A DNA stretch of 64,000 nucleotides from Anaerocolumna sedimenticola (GCF_009931695.1 NZ_CP048000.1:5226501-5290500); one strand, 5' to 3'; counted from the first letter of the stretch, positions 36,528-46,321 are shown. Notes: generated from the letters alone by a model not told the origin. Numbers and translations are program-made.

Positions 36528-36670
36528 CCTTATTTGCTGCTAAGGTCATATAATCACAGAAGATAACTTCAACTTGATTCCCGCTTTCCAGTAACTGTTC
36601 TGTATTAACCGGTTCCTTTATCTGCTTGTGAAAGCCCTCACCATAGGTGAGAATAACTGGTATATACCTG
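36528..36670 (-). other. Orphan coding fragment after the Rrf2 gene
   Basis: The minus strand reads, with no stop, YIPVILTYGEGFHKQIKEPV, then NTEQLLESGNQVEVIFCDYM, then TLAANKEA and TAA. It looks protein-like but has no start codon and I do not recognise the family. It begins directly after the Rrf2 stop and may be the last piece of a deleted downstream gene. Confidence 0.3.
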
Positions 36671-36672
36671 CT

Positions 36673-37074
36673 TTATATATCACAGATATTTTTGCTTTTT
36701 AATGCGGTAATAAGATTATCTTGAAGTGATTCAAGGAAGTTGTGTACCTGACATACTTGTTTATCAGCAGCAAATCTGCTGCAACACCTACCATTTTCCA
36801 AACAACGATTGATGTGGATTTGACCTTCCATGGCCTCGATAATATCGTATAATGTAATATCTGCGGCATCTTTTGCCAAAAAATATCCTCCGGCAGACCC
36901 TTGAACAGATTTTATGAAACCTGCTTGTCTAATTCGTGAAACAACTTTTATAAAGTAGGCGTAGGTAATCCCCAATTGATCTGACATCTCTCTTGCGGTA
37001 AGGAGTTGATTCTGATGTTTTGCTAAATAACAGACAATCCGTATAGCATAATCGGTTGTAATTTGTAGCTGCAT
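36673..37074 (-). CDS. Rrf2 family transcriptional regulator
   Basis: A 133-aa Rrf2-type regulator. The winged helix is at about 1-65 (QITTDYAIRIVCYLAKHQNQ, TAREMSDQLGITYAYFIKVV, SVQGSAGGYFLAK). Cysteines 91, 97, 98 and 108 lie where IscR and NsrR bind an iron-sulfur cluster, so it may sense NO, oxygen or cluster status. The ATG at 37074 has AAGGAG 7 nt upstream; a start 16 codons earlier has none. The target is unknown; its former downstream partner may be the fragment at 36528. Confidence 0.9.
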   Translation of the reverse strand: MQLQITTDYAIRIVCYLAKHQNQLLTAREMSDQLGITYAYFIKVVSRIRQAGFIKSVQGSAGGYFLAKDAADITLYDIIEAMEGQIHINRCLENGRCCSRFAADKQVCQVHNFLESLQDNLITALKSKNICDI

Positions 37075-37737
37075 ATTATTTCTCCTTAATAAATGATTAA
37101 TAAATTCTTTGTCGTAAACCACCTTTTTAAATATAAAGACATGTTAAATTATAAGCAATACATGTGTAAGAAATATAATATAAATATTACAACTACTTCC
37201 ATACCTAAATATATTACCTAAATATATTTTGCCGTATATATAATCTGAAAAGCCTGACCACAAATTTTTTCCATAGTATCAGTGTTCCAACTGCTCCCTT
37301 GTCCCTTAATAATTGAAACATACTCCTATCTGAATATGCACCCTTATCTGATGTTTCCAGATTTCAAAATAGCAAATTTCTTTTATCAGCAAAACCTTTC
37401 GGATATTTCTTGTTATATCGCTGTCCGACTCTTATATGGATATCTATAAATCAAATTGCAATATTTATTCTCTCATCTTCTGGTTGTCATCACATTATTA
37501 TATAGTCATCGTACTTTTTTACTATCCCTCTATTCTAAAGGTTTTGCTATATATCTGTAAGATAATAATCTAAAATAAAACATTGAGGTAACTGCAGGTA
37601 ATAACTTACATTATTCGACATGTAAAGTAATGATAAAATTATTAATTTTTTTAGGAGCATAAATGTTCCCAATAAATGTTTTTTAGTCCCCAATTATAAT
37701 TATGTGTTGCAGTCTGTATAGTAGAATGGAATCAAAC
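37075..37737. other. Long non-coding AT-rich region upstream of Rrf2
   Basis: About 660 bp with no credible ORF or RNA gene. It holds an exact 13-bp tandem pair ACCTAAATATATT (37203-37228), a possible operator for the Rrf2 protein. Nothing else stands out. Confidence 0.4.
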
Positions 37738-37800
37738 GTAAAAGCAGCCCTTTTGTTGTATCTTTCTTCTCCAAGGATACAATAAAAGGGCTGCTTTTAC
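37738..37800. terminator. Strong 25-bp-arm hairpin
   Basis: Arms GTAAAAGCAGCCCTTTTGTT (start of 37738-37762) and its complement ending at 37800 match at 24 of 25 bases around a 13-nt loop. The A- and T-rich stem ends can act as a bidirectional terminator. It lies about 130 bp after the VOC gene, read minus. Confidence 0.65.
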
Positions 37801-37930
37801 ACTGCGCCATGTTTTGAAGCACTTAAATGATACGGTTCACTGTAACGTGTATAACGTAGATTATTTCTTAACCAGGCACAAAACATAAAGAAAAATGGTT
37901 GTCTTCAAGTGAATATTTTTTACCAGTAAA

Positions 37931-38329
37931 TTACTCGTCAAACGTTTTGAATGAGGGTTCCCCAATCTCAATAATATGCAGATCAGGGTCATAGAACCTA
38001 AAAACATTCTGCCCCCAAGGTTGTTTTTCTATTGAATGGATAAACCGGATATGATTCTCTTCCAATCTGGCATATATTTTTTCAATTTCGTTGCACTCAA
38101 AATAAATATCAATATTATTCCTGCCTTGTAAATCTGAATCTCCTTTTACTTCTCTTTTAAATATCGTGTTTTCCAACTCTTTGGCCTGATGGAGCGCAAA
38201 ATTTCCTTCAAAAAATAAAAAAATTTTATGGTCTTGAATAATTTTTATTCCCAGTAATTCAGCATAGAATTTCCTTGAAACCTCAATATCTTTTACAAAA
38301 ATTACAGTATGGGCAAATTTTACTCTCAT
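37931..38329 (-). CDS. VOC family (glyoxalase/bleomycin-resistance fold) protein
   Basis: A 132-aa vicinal-oxygen-chelate protein with the paired beta-alpha-beta pattern: AHTVIFVKDIEVSRKFYAEL at the start, DIYFECNEIEKIYARLEEN in the middle, and QNVFRFYDPDLHIIEIGEP at the end. Family members include glyoxalases, dioxygenases and drug-binding proteins; metal ligands suggest activity but not a substrate. It follows the MocR gene by 12 nt and so belongs to the AKR-MocR-VOC operon. Confidence 0.9.
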   Translation of the reverse strand: MRVKFAHTVIFVKDIEVSRKFYAELLGIKIIQDHKIFLFFEGNFALHQAKELENTIFKREVKGDSDLQGRNNIDIYFECNEIEKIYARLEENHIRFIHSIEKQPWGQNVFRFYDPDLHIIEIGEPSFKTFDE

Positions 38330-38341
38330 AGCATATCTCCT

Positions 38342-39736
38342 CTAAATCCTTCGATATAAATTCATCACTTCTTTGAACCGTTGCAAGCCGTCTTCAATTA
38401 CCTCCCGATTTAAGTTACCAAATCCGAATATCAGTGTATTCGTTTCTTGAGACGGATTTTGTTGGTAATCCGTTAGCAGGTCAATGGATAGGCCATTTTG
38501 CAAAAGTATTTCCGCAAAATGCTCATCAAATCGATAATTCAGAAAGGTGACTGCAATATGGAGTCCTGAATTTTCCCCATTGATACTGATTTCATCCCCA
38601 AAAAGTTCCCTAAGCCTGCTTGTAATATATAACATTCTGCTTTTGTATATCTTCTTCATTTTAAAGATATGTTTCGTATATTTGGAAGAAGCTATAAATT
38701 TATATAATGCAATCTGATTTACCAGGTCATTACTTTTTCTCAGTAAAGCTCTCAATTGCCTGGCCTCCTCCAGCATCGTTTCCGGTATTACCATATATCC
38801 CAATCGTAAGGCCGGTATTAAAGTCTTACTGAAAGTACCTAGATGTAATACATGATCAGGGGCAAGCTGATATAACGAGTTAACCGATGCTCCTTTATAC
38901 CGGAATTCACTATCATAGTCATCTTCAATAAGGAAACTATGATTTCTTAGAAGCCAGTCACAGATGATTTTTCTTCTTTCAAAGGATAGCGTTCCGCCCA
39001 ATGGAAACTGGTGTGAGGGTGAAACGCATATTACTGAACCGTGTTCATCCTGAAGTTCTTTCACAGATATGCCTCCCTCATCAACTGAAATTGTTTTCAT
39101 ATGATATCCCTGCAATCTAAAAATATCAGGAATGAAAGGTACCGTAAATTCTTCGTATATAAAGTTAGGACATCGGTTGCGAAACAAAAGTGACAGAAAT
39201 TCGATTGCATCCGATGTGCCCGAAGTGATAAAAACTTGGGAACTGCTACAGCAAATACCTTTATAATTCTGTAAATAATCTGCTATCTCTATCCTGAGAG
39301 GCTTATAACCAAGAATGTGGCTATAGCCACATTCCTGGGATGTCATATCAAACATACTCTCTTTTAGAAAACCAGCCCACACATTCCGCGGAAAATTACT
39401 CAGATCAGGTATCCCGCATTCAAATGAAATAACATCACTTATCTTAGCGGGTTGATAAATCTCTTTTATGGTTTCTCGATTAGGAATCGGTTTGATTTCA
39501 ACGGAGGAAATAAAAGTCCCCTTTCCCTTAACGACTTCCAGATAACCCTCCGAAATTAACTGCTCGTATACCTCTACCAGTATATTTCTTGCAACACTGA
39601 GGGAATCTGAAAATATTCTGGTCGAGGGTATTTTTTCACCAGCTTTTAACTTTCCAGTAACAATATCATTGATTATCGTATCATAAACCTGCTTTTTTAA
39701 GGGAATTTTCGAATTCCTATCGATTTTAATAAACAT
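38342..39736 (-). CDS. MocR/PdxR-type regulator (GntR HTH + aminotransferase domain)
   Basis: A 464-aa fusion: GntR winged helix (about 1-75, KKQVYDTIINDIVTGKLKAG, PSTRIFSDSLSVARNILVEV) and a fold-type I aminotransferase domain (about 110-464) with the PLP lysine in GTFSKTLIPALRLGY and DDYDSEFRY. It lies between an aldo/keto reductase (14 nt upstream) and a VOC protein (12 nt downstream), so it probably controls this operon. MocR proteins sense PLP or an amino-compound aldimine. Confidence 0.93.
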   Translation of the reverse strand: MFIKIDRNSKIPLKKQVYDTIINDIVTGKLKAGEKIPSTRIFSDSLSVARNILVEVYEQLISEGYLEVVKGKGTFISSVEIKPIPNRETIKEIYQPAKISDVISFECGIPDLSNFPRNVWAGFLKESMFDMTSQECGYSHILGYKPLRIEIADYLQNYKGICCSSSQVFITSGTSDAIEFLSLLFRNRCPNFIYEEFTVPFIPDIFRLQGYHMKTISVDEGGISVKELQDEHGSVICVSPSHQFPLGGTLSFERRKIICDWLLRNHSFLIEDDYDSEFRYKGASVNSLYQLAPDHVLHLGTFSKTLIPALRLGYMVIPETMLEEARQLRALLRKSNDLVNQIALYKFIASSKYTKHIFKMKKIYKSRMLYITSRLRELFGDEISINGENSGLHIAVTFLNYRFDEHFAEILLQNGLSIDLLTDYQQNPSQETNTLIFGFGNLNREVIEDGLQRFKEVMNLYRRI

Positions 39737-39750
39737 ATAACCTCACTAAT

Positions 39751-40725
39751 TTATGCTTTTATAATTTCATTTACTTCTTCTACCTGTTCCATCGTTAATG
39801 GTCCGAAATCAAGTGCCTTGATATTATCTTCGACCTGCTTTACATTCTTGAATCCAGGAATCGGTACCATATACGGGCTTCTTGCCCAATTCCACGCCAA
39901 CGCTCCCTGCACCATGGTACGCCCACCAGATGTGATAATCTCTCTAATAGCTTCCAGTTTACTTAGTAATCGGCTGTTGGGAATTCCTTGATCAAAGTAA
40001 ATCATCCAATCCAATGATCCTGAGCGAATATCGTCTTTAGGCAATTTGCTGTTTAAGTCGTACTTTCCCGACAGTAAACCCATTGCTAATGGCTGTCTAT
40101 TTAACCCCATAACCTGATGTTCGTCAATGAGCTGTATCATTGCCTCATTATCTGCAAATATATTCAAGTCAAATTGTATAGCACTGCATGCGGGATACTT
40201 TAAAATGGCTTCCGCTTTTTTTGGAGAATCCGTACTCCAACCATAACTCCGGATATCGCCTCTTTCCTTAAGAATTTCAAGCGTTTCTACTACGTCATCA
40301 ATTTGATCCAATTCTACCGACTGTAAATGGAGTTGGTAAATATCAATGTAATCTGTACGAAGTCTTCTTAGCGAATCATGGCATTCGGTTATAATAGAAT
40401 TCCTTTCAATGCTTTCTCCCAATCCTTCTCTTTTAACCTCATCACAAGGACATCCAAACTTAGTCGCTATCAGGATTTTATCTCTCACATCATGTAACGC
40501 TTCCCCAAGTACTTTTTCACTATGTCCATAACCATACGTGGCAGCAGTATCGAATAATGTGATTCCCCTCTCATAAGCGTGTCTCAGTGCTTTGATTGAT
40601 TCTTGATCGTCTACAACCGACCAGCCAAGTGGAAGATCTTTCGGTCCCCACGCACCGCCGATAGCCCAGCATCCCATACCAAGTGGTTGTATCTTTTGAT
40701 TTAGTTGTTTGATATTAAGTTCCAT
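39751..40725 (-). CDS. Aldo/keto reductase
   Basis: A 324-aa NADPH-dependent reductase. The catalytic tetrad segments are present: FDTAATYGYGHSE (Asp, Tyr), ILIATKFG (Lys) and DIYQLHLQ (His). The cofactor end reads MVPIPGFKNVKQVEDNI. Substrate is not predictable; the group includes general aldehyde reductases. It is first in an operon with MocR and VOC genes. Confidence 0.93.
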   Translation of the reverse strand: MELNIKQLNQKIQPLGMGCWAIGGAWGPKDLPLGWSVVDDQESIKALRHAYERGITLFDTAATYGYGHSEKVLGEALHDVRDKILIATKFGCPCDEVKREGLGESIERNSIITECHDSLRRLRTDYIDIYQLHLQSVELDQIDDVVETLEILKERGDIRSYGWSTDSPKKAEAILKYPACSAIQFDLNIFADNEAMIQLIDEHQVMGLNRQPLAMGLLSGKYDLNSKLPKDDIRSGSLDWMIYFDQGIPNSRLLSKLEAIREIITSGGRTMVQGALAWNWARSPYMVPIPGFKNVKQVEDNIKALDFGPLTMEQVEEVNEIIKA

Positions 40726-40890
40726 CTTCTCTCCTTATCTCCTAATTTTATATTAAGTTATATAACTTATTAACATAATAGAACCGATTTCTGGTTTGTT
40801 CAAGGTCCACATTTTAAAGTATTTAAAGGAACCACACGATAAACTTTCCTGGACACCGAGGCAGATGGATTATATGCATAATGTAAATTT

Positions 40891-42279
40891 TTATATTACC
40901 GTTTGATTCTCCTCTATCAGTTTTTGAATAATTTGTAATCCTCTTTCCAGTTCGTATATTGTTGCAGGCGAACAGGTAGCCACACGAATAGCAGAAATAC
41001 CAGAAGTGTTTCCAACTGCAAAACGATCGGAACATAATATCCTTACACCCCGGGTTTCAGCCTGCATTTCAAAGTTATATCCATTGACGCCAGCAGGAAG
41101 CCATAACCAATGAAAAAAGCTGTACGGATTCACCGATGTATTTACTTTGAAATACTTGCTGTACAATTTGTTTCGTTCCTCTGACAGCATACATTTCTTA
41201 TTAATAATCTCGCAGGCGGATCCACTTGCAATTAACTCGCTCATAATTTCCGCATTAAGAAGAGGAATTTTTAAATTAATGTTATTGGTCGTTTTAATAA
41301 AAATTTGCTGCAAATGATATGGAACCACTAAATAGGCTATTCTCAATCCGGCAGATAGAGATTTCGACAGGCCATGCACATAGACTGTATTCTCAGGTAT
41401 TAACGTCATCATAGGATTAATTTTATCGTCCATGATAAATCCATAAGTATCATCTTCGATAAGCAGCATTTCCTGCTTACTTATGACACTGCTGATTGCT
41501 TTCCTGCGTTCCAACGGCATAGCAACCCCCGTTGGATTCGTACAGGATGGCATTAGATAGATTCCTTTTATATCAAGCAGCCTGCTTTGTTTTTCCAGCT
41601 CGTCCGGCAGCATCCCCTGTCTGTCTGAAGCAATCGGTATTAACTGAATATTTAACTGTCTCGCAAGGCTAATAAAATTAGAATAGGTAAAAATATCAGT
41701 AGCAATCTTGTCACCGGCTTTAAACAGTGACAATAATGTAATAAGAAGAGCATTTTGTGTACCAGATGTCAAAATTATATTCTCAGCTAAAACATCTATC
41801 TGGAAATTCAAGAGCCACTTTTGTGCAATTTGTCTATGATGACTCTGCCCTAAAGTATAACCAAATTCAAACAGTTTTTCAGATTGTTTTCTTTGTAATA
41901 TGGCTCTTGCCGTTTCGGTCACAATAGCATTGAATTGATAATAGGGTTGTATAGAACCAAGTTCTATAAAGTCTCCTTCCTCCCGCATGTATGTATTTGA
42001 TAAGGCCGCATTTGGGGAAACAAACGTCCCTTTTCCAATCGTTGCATAAATCAAACCTTTCGTTTCACAAAGTTTAAAGGCACGGGTAATTGTACTCAGA
42101 TTCACATCCAGATAATCAGCTAATTCTCGTTGGGGCGGCAGCTTCGTATTAGGATATATCCTATGGTTTAATATATCCTGTTCCAAAAGCTCCGCAAGGG
42201 AAATATAAATCGGAAATTTCAACATAGCCCGGTTTGGTCTCCATGTCATCGGATAATCATCGAATGAATTAACAGGCAT
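40891..42279 (-). CDS. MocR-type regulator, divergent from MATE exporter
   Basis: A 462-aa GntR-aminotransferase fusion. Winged helix near 15-90 (LAELLEQDILNHRIYPNTKL, PPQRELADYLDVNLSTITRA) and aminotransferase domain with VHGLSKSLSAGLRIAY (PLP Lys) and IEDDTYGFI. The ATG at 42279 has GAGGAGG 6 nt upstream. It is read divergently from the MATE exporter with about 140 bp between. Its own promoter overlaps a dyad, pointing to autoregulation and control of the exporter. Confidence 0.92.
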   Translation of the reverse strand: MPVNSFDDYPMTWRPNRAMLKFPIYISLAELLEQDILNHRIYPNTKLPPQRELADYLDVNLSTITRAFKLCETKGLIYATIGKGTFVSPNAALSNTYMREEGDFIELGSIQPYYQFNAIVTETARAILQRKQSEKLFEFGYTLGQSHHRQIAQKWLLNFQIDVLAENIILTSGTQNALLITLLSLFKAGDKIATDIFTYSNFISLARQLNIQLIPIASDRQGMLPDELEKQSRLLDIKGIYLMPSCTNPTGVAMPLERRKAISSVISKQEMLLIEDDTYGFIMDDKINPMMTLIPENTVYVHGLSKSLSAGLRIAYLVVPYHLQQIFIKTTNNINLKIPLLNAEIMSELIASGSACEIINKKCMLSEERNKLYSKYFKVNTSVNPYSFFHWLWLPAGVNGYNFEMQAETRGVRILCSDRFAVGNTSGISAIRVATCSPATIYELERGLQIIQKLIEENQTVI

Positions 42280-42313
42280 GACATACCTCCTCATATAACA
42301 TTGTCTTGCATAC

Positions 42314-42343
42314 ATTATTGCGTTTGAAACCAAACAATGTCAA
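42314..42343 (-). promoter_or_regulatory. MocR promoter with operator dyad
   Basis: Minus-strand -35 TTGACA (42343-42338) and -10 AATAAT (42319-42314) are 18 bp apart. The spacer contains the perfect dyad GTTTG-GTTT-CAAAC (42335-42322). A protein bound there would block the promoter. This is the likely MocR operator shared with the MATE gene. Confidence 0.5.
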
Positions 42344-42419
42344 TGATAATATTTATTTTGTATTGATTGTATGTATTTTAGGACCTTATGTACAGCCAAT
42401 CGAAACGAAAGGAGACTAT

Positions 42420-43739
42420 ATGAAAGATTTAACACAGGGAAACGTATTTAAAACTATTTTCTATTTTTCACTGCCTATTCTGGCAGGCAATATTTTTCAG
42501 CAGCTTTATAACATAACAGACAGCATAATTGTCGGCAATTTTTTAGGAAAAGAAAGCCTTGCAGCAGTAGGTTTCAGCTATCAGATCAATTTTTTATTAA
42601 TTGCCCTTTCAATGGGAATCTCATTAGGCGCAAGTGTCCTGATTTCCAGGTATTATGGTGCAAAAGAGCTTCAATTGGTGAAAAAGGTTGTTGACACCGG
42701 CTTTTTGTTTTCAATAATTCTATCAATTATCATTTCGATTTCAGGAGTCTGTCTTTCCTACAAAATATTAGTGTTTTTTCAAGTTCCTGAAAATCTTCTT
42801 GCCATTGCAAATACATATTTAAAAATTATATTTATTGGTGTAATCCCTACTTTCGCCTATAATTCCTTAACTAATATTCTAAGAGGTGTCGGTGATTCCA
42901 AAACACCAACCAATATTTTAATTATATCAACGTTTATCAATATTGTTTTGGTTATTCTCTTTGTCAAGGTAGTACGGCTGGGGGTGGCCGGTGCTGCTAT
43001 TGCAACTGTAATCTCACAGTTTTTTTCTTTTATCGTATGTATGTTGTACATGGTACGCCGCTATCCGGAATTATCTATCCACTTTTTTAGTCTGCAGTTT
43101 GATTGTCACGAATTAAAGAAAAGTGTGGTAATTGGAATGCCCGCCATGCTTCAGACGGTATTTATCAGTGTTGGTTTTATGACCATACAGTATTTAATCA
43201 ATGGTTTTGGAACTGACTGCATGGCTGCATTTGCTGCCGCTTCAAAAGTAGATTCCTTTGCAGAAATGCCCGCTTTGAATTTAGGGCAGGCTATGACAAA
43301 TTTTACAGCACAGAACTTTGGAGCAAGGAAAAAAGACCGGATCATCAGGGGAGGAAAGTCTGCACTAACCATGGGAATCAGCATATCCGGCCTATTATCC
43401 ATTATAATATTCCTGTTTCCGTCATTCTTTATCTCACTATTTAACCGCGACCCGGGCGTTGTCCAAATTGGAATCGGTTATTTGCGAACAGTATCCGTCT
43501 TTTATCTGGTTTTTGCTGCCATGCAGATATTAAACGGTCTGCTACTTGGTTATGGGAAATCCTTTGTTCCAATGCTTGCATCCATTGGTTCCCTGTGCCT
43601 TTTGCAAGTCCCTGTGGCAATTCTACTATCAAGAACAGACCTAATCTATAATGGTATATGGATTGCCGCACCTGTTGGCTGGATTGGCGGGTTGCTGATC
43701 CGTTCCCTGTATTTTCGGTACATCGCTAAGAATTGTTAA
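42420..43739 (+). CDS. MATE family multidrug/toxin exporter
   Basis: A 439-aa, about 12-helix exporter of the MATE family, coupling efflux of cationic or hydrophobic compounds to Na+ or H+. The N-terminal signature LPILAGNIFQQLYNITDSII and VGNFLGKESLAAVGFS are clear, and the second-half repeat carries the GLGQA-like ALNLGQAMTNFTAQNFGAR. The ATG at 42420 follows AAAGGAG; an upstream in-frame ATG overlapping the MocR start region is not used. The divergent MocR gene is its probable regulator. Confidence 0.94.
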   Translation: MKDLTQGNVFKTIFYFSLPILAGNIFQQLYNITDSIIVGNFLGKESLAAVGFSYQINFLLIALSMGISLGASVLISRYYGAKELQLVKKVVDTGFLFSIILSIIISISGVCLSYKILVFFQVPENLLAIANTYLKIIFIGVIPTFAYNSLTNILRGVGDSKTPTNILIISTFINIVLVILFVKVVRLGVAGAAIATVISQFFSFIVCMLYMVRRYPELSIHFFSLQFDCHELKKSVVIGMPAMLQTVFISVGFMTIQYLINGFGTDCMAAFAAASKVDSFAEMPALNLGQAMTNFTAQNFGARKKDRIIRGGKSALTMGISISGLLSIIIFLFPSFFISLFNRDPGVVQIGIGYLRTVSVFYLVFAAMQILNGLLLGYGKSFVPMLASIGSLCLLQVPVAILLSRTDLIYNGIWIAAPVGWIGGLLIRSLYFRYIAKNC

Positions 43740-43962
43740 AAATACCACAGGATATGTTACATATACTATCCTCAACTTAATTAAATTGGTTATATCCATA
43801 ATATCACACTTATTTCCATTTTTCTACAAAAATAAGTAAATCTTGAAATCTGAGGATAAATCTTACTAATGGTTTCGTATTATATTGAACTCTTCAGGGA
43901 AACATATTCATCAGTTAATAAACAACCAAGTACTTCGGTATAAAAGTGGAAAAGAGGTATAA

Positions 43963-44634
43963 ATGAAATTGGAACTTTTAAACAAGTTTATTGAAACAAT
44001 AAAATTTCAAAGCAAACATCCTCTTCCCCTGACCGTGGAAACCTTTAAAGCATTGGCCGATGCTGTAGTTCCTAAGACTTCGGAGCTTTCCGTTGGAGCA
44101 TTAAAATTGCACACACAAGATTATTTAATCTGGACTTTAAATCATTTCGTAACACTGGTATTCGTGAAAAAAGGGATACCTGTTCCTTTGGCCAATGCAA
44201 CAGCAGATATGCTCAATATAGCTGCTAATGAGTTAATTAAAAAGGATGGGAATATAAAACCTATCTGCTCTGATGTAATATCTGAAAAAGGTGCTTTTGC
44301 AGCTCTTGAACCAAATGACCGTATTCGTGCCATATCTCTATTGGAAAAGCTGCAATTAGACCTTACAAATTTACCGATTCCCTTTTACCAAAATAAGGGT
44401 AATGTACTTGCTGTCACACGTTTATTAACCTCTCTGACCACTTTTGGTTACTATTCTGAGTGGTCCGCTTTTGATTCTACGCGTTTCGTAACACCGGAGA
44501 AACGTATCATAGAGGAATTTCCTGCAGGTTGGAAAGAAGTGGGATACCCAGGGATTTCCAAAGGTTATCATGCTCTGCGGGGTTATTTATTTGATCAATT
44601 TGAAGAACAGGAAAAGCAAGAATATGACGACTAA
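43963..44634 (+). CDS. Gluconate 2-dehydrogenase subunit 3-like protein
   Basis: A 223-aa small subunit of a flavin dehydrogenase complex. The family pattern LTVETFKALADAVVPKTSEL, LEPNDRIRAISLLEKLQLDL and TTFGYYSEW is present. Bacterial homologues often carry a Tat signal; none is seen here, so the complex is probably cytoplasmic. Its stop overlaps the start of the GMC oxidoreductase gene by 11 nt, so the two are coupled and likely form one enzyme. Confidence 0.8.
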   Translation: MKLELLNKFIETIKFQSKHPLPLTVETFKALADAVVPKTSELSVGALKLHTQDYLIWTLNHFVTLVFVKKGIPVPLANATADMLNIAANELIKKDGNIKPICSDVISEKGAFAALEPNDRIRAISLLEKLQLDLTNLPIPFYQNKGNVLAVTRLLTSLTTFGYYSEWSAFDSTRFVTPEKRIIEEFPAGWKEVGYPGISKGYHALRGYLFDQFEEQEKQEYDD

Positions 44635-46321
44635 TGCGGATGTGATAATCATAGGTGCAGGCGGGGGCGGCCCCGTAGCTGCCAAAGAACTTGGTGAAAA
44701 GGGAATAAAAGTTTTATTGCTGGAAGCAGGACCATGGTATGGAAATAAAAAATGGCCCCATCCAAACCAGGAGAGAGGTGCCCAAAGCGATTCAAATCCT
44801 GACAATTTATCTAATAGGATTTTACAAAACTGTTTTACAGATTATGAAAGTGATATGAATGACACTGTGGCTGGAAAATTCCGTTGGGGTTCTGCCGATA
44901 GAAGCAGAGCTCCGTGGTTTCGGGATATTCCCCAAGGGGGATTTGCCTGGCAGATTTCAGGAGTAGGTGGAACTACACTCCATTACCTTGCCAATTCACC
45001 ACGGGCATTGCCATTGGCAGTGGATGGTGCCTGGCCTATTTCTTATCGAGAGTTAATTCCCTACTACGAGAAAGTCGAAGCTACTCTTCCGGTTTCCGTT
45101 GCACCCATAACTACGAAAGAGGAACTATTTTTTTATGGTGCAAAGAAAGCGGGATGGACACTTTTAAAAACCCACGATATTATAACACCGGGATATCAAC
45201 CCCAGCCCAATGCAATTTTACCTCCTGATCCTGATATCAACAATCCGGATTTTACATTCGATGGAAACAATCCAGGTTGTACGTTAAGAGGTCATTGTAT
45301 CAATGGATGTAATATTGGACCAACTGTGGAAAAAGTAGCCAAACGTTCAACACTGGTGAGTTATATTCCTCTTGCCCTTAAAACAGGAAATGTAGAAGTT
45401 AGACCAAATACCTTCGTCACAAAAGTATTAACCGAAAATGTAAAAGAGGGTTTAAGGGCTGTCGGCATTAAGTATAAGGATACCTGGACAGGTGAGACCG
45501 GTGAATTAAGAGCAAAGGTCGTGGTCTTGGCGGCAGGAAGTATTGAAACACCCCGGTTATGGCTGAATTCAATGCTGCCAGGTAATCCATGGGTTGGCAA
45601 AGGATTGACAAATCATTGGAATGATATTGTTTCTGGTATATTTGACGAGAAAACGCTAATGAATATCGTAGAGGTACCCAGTACAGAACCATGGATAGGG
45701 CAAACTTCAGCAGCAAGATTTGTTTATCCGGGGCTGGGAATCATTGAGGGATTAGGCTTAAGCCCGGGATTTCACTCCTCACTATTATATACTTTGGGTA
45801 AAAAATACAATTTTTTACGTAAGCCTGAGCCGAATGAACCCTGGGATATGAAAGGCAGAGTTGTAGGTCAAGAACTTAAAAAATATATGCTGGAATATCC
45901 GAGAACCTTAAACATGTTAATCCTTACTGATGATGAAGTTAATCAAAAAAATGGAGTTGACCTTAACCCTATTCTAAAGGATGAGCATGGTTCCATCCCT
46001 GTGATTAAGTACAAACCAAGTAAAAATGATAAGGAAAAAAGGGATAGATTGGCCCTTATTGCAGCAGATATGTTAAAAAAAGCAGGCGCCAAGAAAATTC
46101 TACGTTCCGATGCTTTACCCAATTTATATGCCCATATACACAGCACCATGCGAATAGGGTTTGTTGTCGATACGAATTGTGAAGCTTTTCAAGTTAAAAG
46201 ATTATTTTTAGCCGATAGCAGCGTTCTTTATAATAGTCTGGGAGGATCTAATCCAACGCTTACTACCCAGGCCTTGGCTGTGCGTACGGCTGAAAACTTA
46301 GCAAAAAAATATTTTGGTTAA
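44624..46321 (+). CDS. GMC family oxidoreductase
   Basis: A 565-aa FAD enzyme of the glucose-methanol-choline type. The Rossmann motif VIIIGAGGGGPVAAKELG is at about 7-24. The substrate-side motifs are HIHSTMRIG and, near the end, SLGGSNPTLTTQALAVRTAE. The ATG at 44624 overlaps the upstream stop. With the subunit-3 gene this is the layout of membrane gluconate or sugar dehydrogenases, but no cytochrome subunit is present, so the electron acceptor is unknown. The stop overlaps the convergent MocR stop by 4 nt. Confidence 0.92.
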   Translation: MTTNADVIIIGAGGGGPVAAKELGEKGIKVLLLEAGPWYGNKKWPHPNQERGAQSDSNPDNLSNRILQNCFTDYESDMNDTVAGKFRWGSADRSRAPWFRDIPQGGFAWQISGVGGTTLHYLANSPRALPLAVDGAWPISYRELIPYYEKVEATLPVSVAPITTKEELFFYGAKKAGWTLLKTHDIITPGYQPQPNAILPPDPDINNPDFTFDGNNPGCTLRGHCINGCNIGPTVEKVAKRSTLVSYIPLALKTGNVEVRPNTFVTKVLTENVKEGLRAVGIKYKDTWTGETGELRAKVVVLAAGSIETPRLWLNSMLPGNPWVGKGLTNHWNDIVSGIFDEKTLMNIVEVPSTEPWIGQTSAARFVYPGLGIIEGLGLSPGFHSSLLYTLGKKYNFLRKPEPNEPWDMKGRVVGQELKKYMLEYPRTLNMLILTDDEVNQKNGVDLNPILKDEHGSIPVIKYKPSKNDKEKRDRLALIAADMLKKAGAKKILRSDALPNLYAHIHSTMRIGFVVDTNCEAFQVKRLFLADSSVLYNSLGGSNPTLTTQALAVRTAENLAKKYFG

